Shown one piece after another: positions 60,039 to 64,000 of a stretch of 64,000 bases of DNA. The stretch's first letter is position 1, and every line of letters starts with the position of its first letter. Under the pieces are notes generated by a model. That model was not told the origin of the DNA, made no database searches, and saw nothing but the letters and a program-made list of their open reading frames with translations. This stretch comes from Microbulbifer sp. MI-G (GTDB taxonomy: Bacteria > Pseudomonadota > Gammaproteobacteria > Pseudomonadales > Cellvibrionaceae). The position numbers and the translations under genes are program-made. The stretch covers positions 1,043,501 to 1,107,500 of the forward strand of contig NZ_CP098023.1 of NCBI RefSeq assembly GCF_030440425.1, written 5' to 3'.

Positions 60039-61475
60039 ATGATTCGCCATACCAAAATCGTTGCCACCCTGGGCCCTGGCACTGACAAGCCCCATATTAT
60101 CGAGGAAATGATTCGAGCCGGCGTCAATATCGTGCGCCTGAATTTCTCCCACGGCTCCGCGGATGACCACCGCCGCCGGGTACAGGAAGTGCGTGATGCC
60201 GCAACCGCACAGGGCAGGACCGTTGCCGTGCTGGGCGACTTGCAGGGGCCCAAAATCCGCATTGCCCGTTTTGCCGAAGGCCACGTGGTGCTGGAGGACA
60301 ACGACGAATTTGTATTGGACCTGGACTGCCCGCCCCAGGGCGGCGATGCGCAGCGTGTTGGGGTCGACTACCCGAGCCTGATCAGCGACTGCAAGTCCGG
60401 CAGTGTGCTGTTGCTCGACGATGGCAAGATCCGCCTGGAAGTGACCGGCACCACCCCCACTAAACTCTACTGTCGCGTATTGCAGGGCGGCCGCTTGTCC
60501 AATAACAAGGGCATCAACCTCCTCGGTGGCGGCCTGTCTGCCCCGGCGCTGACGGAAAAAGACTACCGGGATATCGAGCTGGCCGCAGAGCTGGAAGTGG
60601 ATTTTCTCGCGGTGAGCTTCCCCCGCTGCGCCGAGGACCTGGAAACCGCCCGCAAGGCGATACAGGCTGCCGGTAGCCAGGCCGCCATTGTGGCCAAGGT
60701 AGAGCGCGCCGAAGCGGTCGCCGATAGCGCACAGATGGATGCCCTGATCTTTGCCTCGGATGCCATTATGGTGGCCCGCGGTGACCTGGGGGTAGAGATC
60801 GGTGATCCGGCCCTGGTGGGGGTGCAAAAAAAACTGATCCATCGCGCCAACGCCCTCAACCGCGGCGTGATCACCGCAACCCAGATGATGGAATCCATGA
60901 TCACCAGCCCCACACCCACCCGTGCCGAGGTGATGGACGTGGCCAATGCCGTACTGGATGGGACCGATGCGGTGATGCTGTCCGCCGAAACCGCCGCCGG
61001 TGATTACCCGGTAGCGGCAGTGGAGTCCATGAGCGAGGTGATTGTGGGTGCCGAGCAATATCTCGGCAGTGTGCCCTACACCCCGCAGGAGCACGGCGCC
61101 TCGGACCGTATCGATACCGTGATCGCCCAGGCGGCCATCGATGTGGCGGCACGGGTGGAAAACCTCTGTGCGGTGGCGGCACTGACGGAATCCGGGCGCA
61201 CCCCGCGCATGATGTCCCGCGCCAATACCCGCCTGCCCATCTACGCGCTTACCCGGCATCCGCGTGTTGCTCGCCAGTTGGTATTGCTGCGCGGGGTTGA
61301 GCCGGTCAGCTTTGATCCGGCCACAGTGCCTCTGGGGCAATTGACCGGTGCCGTTATTGAAGTGCTCAGCTCGCGCATTGACCTGCAAAAGGGGCAGCGC
61401 ATTCTGATCACCCAGGGAGAGCGGGTCAACGTGGGTGGCTACACCAGCTCCATGCGGATAAAGGAAATCGAATAA
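60039..61475 (+). CDS. pyk: Pyruvate kinase
   Basis: Converts phosphoenolpyruvate and ADP to pyruvate and ATP. 478 aa from ATG 60039, with AGGA just upstream; the frame is open seven codons further. RHTKIVATLGP and NIVRLNFSHG at the N-terminus, MVARGDLGVEI for the active site, and MMESMITSPTPTRAEVMDVANAV are typical. Last gene of the Entner-Doudoroff/lower glycolysis cluster. Confidence 0.96.
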   Translation: MIRHTKIVATLGPGTDKPHIIEEMIRAGVNIVRLNFSHGSADDHRRRVQEVRDAATAQGRTVAVLGDLQGPKIRIARFAEGHVVLEDNDEFVLDLDCPPQGGDAQRVGVDYPSLISDCKSGSVLLLDDGKIRLEVTGTTPTKLYCRVLQGGRLSNNKGINLLGGGLSAPALTEKDYRDIELAAELEVDFLAVSFPRCAEDLETARKAIQAAGSQAAIVAKVERAEAVADSAQMDALIFASDAIMVARGDLGVEIGDPALVGVQKKLIHRANALNRGVITATQMMESMITSPTPTRAEVMDVANAVLDGTDAVMLSAETAAGDYPVAAVESMSEVIVGAEQYLGSVPYTPQEHGASDRIDTVIAQAAIDVAARVENLCAVAALTESGRTPRMMSRANTRLPIYALTRHPRVARQLVLLRGVEPVSFDPATVPLGQLTGAVIEVLSSRIDLQKGQRILITQGERVNVGGYTSSMRIKEIE

Positions 61476-61490
61476 CCGGATCTTTGCTGT

Positions 61491-61531
61491 TGCCACCGTT
61501 GACCCGGCACCGTTGCGGGATTGCGGTGGCA
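61491..61531 (+). terminator. Inverted repeat downstream of pyk
   Basis: TGCCACCG (61491-61498) and CGGTGGCA (61524-61531) are exact reverse complements around 25 bases, 16 bases after the pyk stop. No T-run follows, so termination is a guess. Confidence 0.35.
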
Positions 61532-61946
61532 GGGCAGCGGGCGCTACCCTGTCAGCACCGGGTGCTATCCGCGGGTTTTTGATCCACCCGGGCACCCTGC
61601 ATTTCCTGTCCTTACCCATTCTGTGCACAAGTTCACAGTGAGCCCGCCGCTTTTGGCTGCCAGATCCCGGTCTCAGGAAATTACCCATTCTTATTTTGTT
61701 AATAATGGTGCGCACTAACACAAAAGTGCTTGCTGAAAAGGGCATCTGCAGCAGAAATTCCGTTGTAGTTGTATCACACTGTGACAGTGCCCATTTCATT
61801 GCTACCATGGCAGAGGCGCGGGAATGCTCTATTAAAAATCAAATAATTTTAATTATTTTGAAGGTTTTTATTTTTCAATAGAGCGTCAATATCGTGTAAT
61901 GGCATAGCGCTGTTGCCCTTTGCCGAATTGCGTTAATCTCTTCAGG

Positions 61947-61972
61947 CGGGTAACCATACCGGCTGTTACCCG
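61947..61972. repeat. Inverted repeat upstream of RHS gene
   Basis: CGGGTAAC (61947-61954) and GTTACCCG (61965-61972) form a perfect 8-bp stem with a 10-base loop, about 325 bases before the RHS start. Could be an operator or RNA hairpin. Confidence 0.45.
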
Positions 61973-62297
61973 ATGCCAGAGGAGGCCGGGCGGTGCCTGC
62001 CGGCATTGCAGTGAAACTATTGGTGAAGAGACATTGCTTAACCCAGGCGGTGCGCAGCCAACACTATTTAAGTTTTCACAAATTGCGTTTACCCTAATTC
62101 AACATGCTCTTTGCGGGTATTTCGCCAGGTGATCGCCGTCTGGTGTATTTCGGATTGGTGCACTTTTGTAACAGGGAAGTGGCTGCCCTTGGGGGAGTGA
62201 CCGCCGCGGTTAAGAAGATGAATGCAATAACTCTTTGCGAATTGTTCGATTACCGTGAACAACAAAAAGCTGGCGCAAAGCAACTGAAGGATCATCC

Positions 62298-64000
62298 ATG
62301 CAGCTAAGTGTCGAAAACAGGCAGGGCGTTCGTTATATTGTCAAGTCTGGCAGGGACTATCAGATGGATATTCCCTTGAAGGACAGTGCCACCCAACTGC
62401 TGTCAATGTTCGATGACTCTGTGATTCAGGAAATTTACGATCACTTCTTTGGCGTGAACGGTATTTCCAGCAATGGACAAAGTGCCAGTATCCAGTCCAG
62501 CCAAGCGGGAACAACGCTCCAGCCCTCGCTTTCCGAAGCACCTGGCCACCTCTCCAGCCAGGAACAGAAAATCTACCTGGCTTTGATTCAAAACCGCCTG
62601 ATGATCGAGGAAGCCCCGTTTGCGGATGCGGCGCTTGCGGACAAACAGTCCGATCTGACCGCCAGGATTCGCAGGGGCTTACAGCAGATTATTGCCCAGG
62701 AACGCGCCGAGGCGGCATTAATCCAGCAACGCCACGAGCAGCGCTCCACCCTGGAAAAGGTGGGGGCTTATATGGATCGCGGTGCCACCGGCGTGGGCAA
62801 TGCGGCCTGGGGCCTGGCGGTGTGGAGCAAGGATATTCTGGAGGTGGCGGCACTGGTGAATCCCCTCCGCCAGTCCATCGAATACAGTACCGCCACGGTC
62901 AACTATTTCCTGCACGACAAGAGTTTTGAGGAATCGGGCAGGGAGTACCTGTCTGCTGTGCAGCGGGAAGTGGTGGATGTACTGGGCTTCGATCCCTCCA
63001 AGATCACCAGACAACAACTGGAGCTGGCCCTTGACGTGGCCCAGCTGATCTATGCAGAACCGGCTCTAAGGGACACCATTTACCGCTTCGCCAAGGATTA
63101 TGTCAAAGCCCAGCACAGTCTGGAAATCACCGAGATGGCCGGCAGCGGCGCTTTCGAGATTATTCTCACCATCGTATTGGCCGCAGTTACCGGTGGTGCC
63201 GGAGCTGTAATCTCTCTGGTAAAAAATGCCCGTCTGCTGAAAGCCTTCCGCGGTATTGGCGAGCTGATGCTGGACTTCGCCAAACTGAAAAAACAGCGCA
63301 GCCTGCTTGCCAGTAAGCGCGGCGGCAAGGCCAAGGGCAGTGGGGCCAGTTTCTCCGATTTTAATTCTACTGAGGTTGCGGTGCCGTCCAGTGGCAGCGG
63401 CCCGTCTTCGAGTAACCCCGGTTCAGCCAGCAGTGGCTCAAGCGCCAATAAAAGTGGCAACCAAAGCAGTAGCAACCATTCCGACGGAAGCTCCGCCAGC
63501 GCCCAGAACAGCCAGACTGGCAATAGGAGCAATAGCAGCACATCCAACGAGTCGGATAACACCAATAACCCGACCGGGGAAAACCACAACGGCGACAAAA
63601 CCCAGCGCAATGCCAGGGCCCGTGAAGGTGGTGAACCGATCAACTTAAAAACCGGTGAAGAGCGCCTGACCCTGGTGGACGCAGTGCTGGACGGCCCGCT
63701 GCCATTTACCCTGGCGCGCACCTACCGCAGCAGTAACCCCATGGATTTTGGCCTGGGCCACGGCTGGACCCACACCCTGGGCGAACGCCTGGTATTGCGC
63801 CCCGGCAAAGCGGTAGAGCTCCACGATGCCGAAGGCCGGGTGATCAGCCTGCCCGCACCGGGGGGCAGTGGCCGCAGCCACAACGTGGTGGAGCAGCTCA
63901 GCCTCAGCCGCGTCAACGACAAGCACTGGATTATCGCTCCCTACGGCGCCCCTAACGGAGTACAGAAACACTTCAAGGCCACCGGTGATAAAGGTGCCCT
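62298..64000 (+). CDS. RHS-family polymorphic toxin protein (5' part)
   Basis: The frame is open from ATG 62298 (AAGGA seven bases upstream) to the window edge, 567 codons without a stop. Residues about 1-285 are helical and soluble with no motif I know. A hydrophobic pair at about 287-310 (IILTIVLAAVTGGAGAVISLV) follows. Residues about 364-440 are a Ser/Asn/Gly-rich linker. From about 444 a DUF6531-type start of the RHS cage appears (GEPINLKTGEERLTLVDA, FTLARTYRS, GLGHGWTHTL). Large RHS proteins usually carry a C-terminal toxin released inside a target cell and are exported by type VI secretion or similar; the toxin and immunity gene lie beyond the window. No PAAR motif is visible. Confidence 0.85.
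   Translation, partial: MQLSVENRQGVRYIVKSGRDYQMDIPLKDSATQLLSMFDDSVIQEIYDHFFGVNGISSNGQSASIQSSQAGTTLQPSLSEAPGHLSSQEQKIYLALIQNRLMIEEAPFADAALADKQSDLTARIRRGLQQIIAQERAEAALIQQRHEQRSTLEKVGAYMDRGATGVGNAAWGLAVWSKDILEVAALVNPLRQSIEYSTATVNYFLHDKSFEESGREYLSAVQREVVDVLGFDPSKITRQQLELALDVAQLIYAEPALRDTIYRFAKDYVKAQHSLEITEMAGSGAFEIILTIVLAAVTGGAGAVISLVKNARLLKAFRGIGELMLDFAKLKKQRSLLASKRGGKAKGSGASFSDFNSTEVAVPSSGSGPSSSNPGSASSGSSANKSGNQSSSNHSDGSSASAQNSQTGNRSNSSTSNESDNTNNPTGENHNGDKTQRNARAREGGEPINLKTGEERLTLVDAVLDGPLPFTLARTYRSSNPMDFGLGHGWTHTLGERLVLRPGKAVELHDAEGRVISLPAPGGSGRSHNVVEQLSLSRVNDKHWIIAPYGAPNGVQKHFKATGDKGA

Larger units (their letters stand above)
61476..62297 (+). other. Region between pyk and the RHS gene
   Basis: 822 bases. 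It holds an 8-bp inverted repeat (61491-61498/61524-61531) just after pyk, an AT-rich block at about 61835-61880, and a second hairpin at 61947-61972. A 34-codon frame from GTG 61993 has a good AGAGGAGG but no other support. No gene or mobile element was recognised. Confidence 0.45.

Noticed and set aside
60027-61808. Very long open frame (593 codons) on the minus strand opposite pyk
   Set aside because: It is antisense to a clear pyruvate kinase and its composition (His/Gly/Gln-rich) is that of a GC-rich shadow; no family match.
63098-63721. Minus-strand Leu/Pro-rich frame of 207 codons
   Set aside because: It mirrors the Ser/Asn-rich linker and adjacent parts of the RHS gene; low complexity explained by the sense coding.

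Overview
The window reads as a contiguous piece of a gammaproteobacterial chromosome, most likely from a marine, polysaccharide-degrading member of the Cellvibrionales (Microbulbifer/Cellvibrio-like). This is an inference. It rests on the gene orders tilS-pyrG-kdsA-eno-ftsB-ispDF-truD-pcm-nlpD-rpoS and miaB-ybeZ-ybeY-corC-lnt with leuS-lptE-holA, on a secreted GH5 cellulase carrying two CBM6 modules, on FucP-type sugar importers, and on a clustered Entner-Doudoroff pathway. I saw no rRNA, tRNA, CRISPR array or insertion sequence.

Layout. 1-6.6 kb: a sugar-use locus. The 3' end of one FucP-type transporter is followed by a LytS/LytTR two-component pair on the minus strand, a second FucP-type transporter preceded by an unannotated 46-aa membrane peptide, and the GH5-CBM6-CBM6 cellulase. 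6.9-19 kb: housekeeping run tilS, pyrG, kdsA, eno, ftsB, ispD, ispF, truD, pcm, a DUF368 gene, nlpD, rpoS. surE, normally between truD and pcm, is absent. 19-22.8 kb: ydbH-ynbE-ydbL envelope lipid-homeostasis operon (minus). 23.3-28.2 kb: a small membrane ORF, pepN and aidB. 29.2-33.7 kb: a co-directional curli cluster (csgD-like, csgE, csgF, csgG, csgB, csgA) with a very large CsgA-like subunit. 33.8-38 kb: holA (with an apparent 5' frameshift), lptE, leuS (minus). 38.2-40.1 kb: ybeL-like, ElyC-like and an unknown gene. 40.1-46.9 kb: a TIGR01777 epimerase, lnt, corC, ybeY, ybeZ, miaB (minus). 47-51.8 kb: a DUF1820 gene, an OlsF-like fused acyltransferase, an aminotransferase and a DUF6279 lipoprotein. 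52-61.5 kb: a LacI-family regulator divergent from edd-zwf-pgl-eda-gap-pyk. 62.3-64 kb: the N-terminal part of an RHS polymorphic-toxin protein that runs off the window.

How the parts fit. The cellulase and transporters could supply hexoses that the edd-zwf-pgl-eda-gap-pyk cluster converts to pyruvate. A perfect 15-bp HexR-like palindrome lies between the -35 and -10 elements of a candidate promoter ahead of edd. Several loci concern the envelope: curli, LptE, Lnt, NlpD, YdbH/YnbE, a DUF368 candidate lipid-carrier flippase, an ElyC-like protein and an OlsF-like aminolipid synthase. The least described items are the coupled small membrane peptide ahead of the transporter, the oversized curlin, the homopolymer frameshift in holA, and the RHS N-terminal region.
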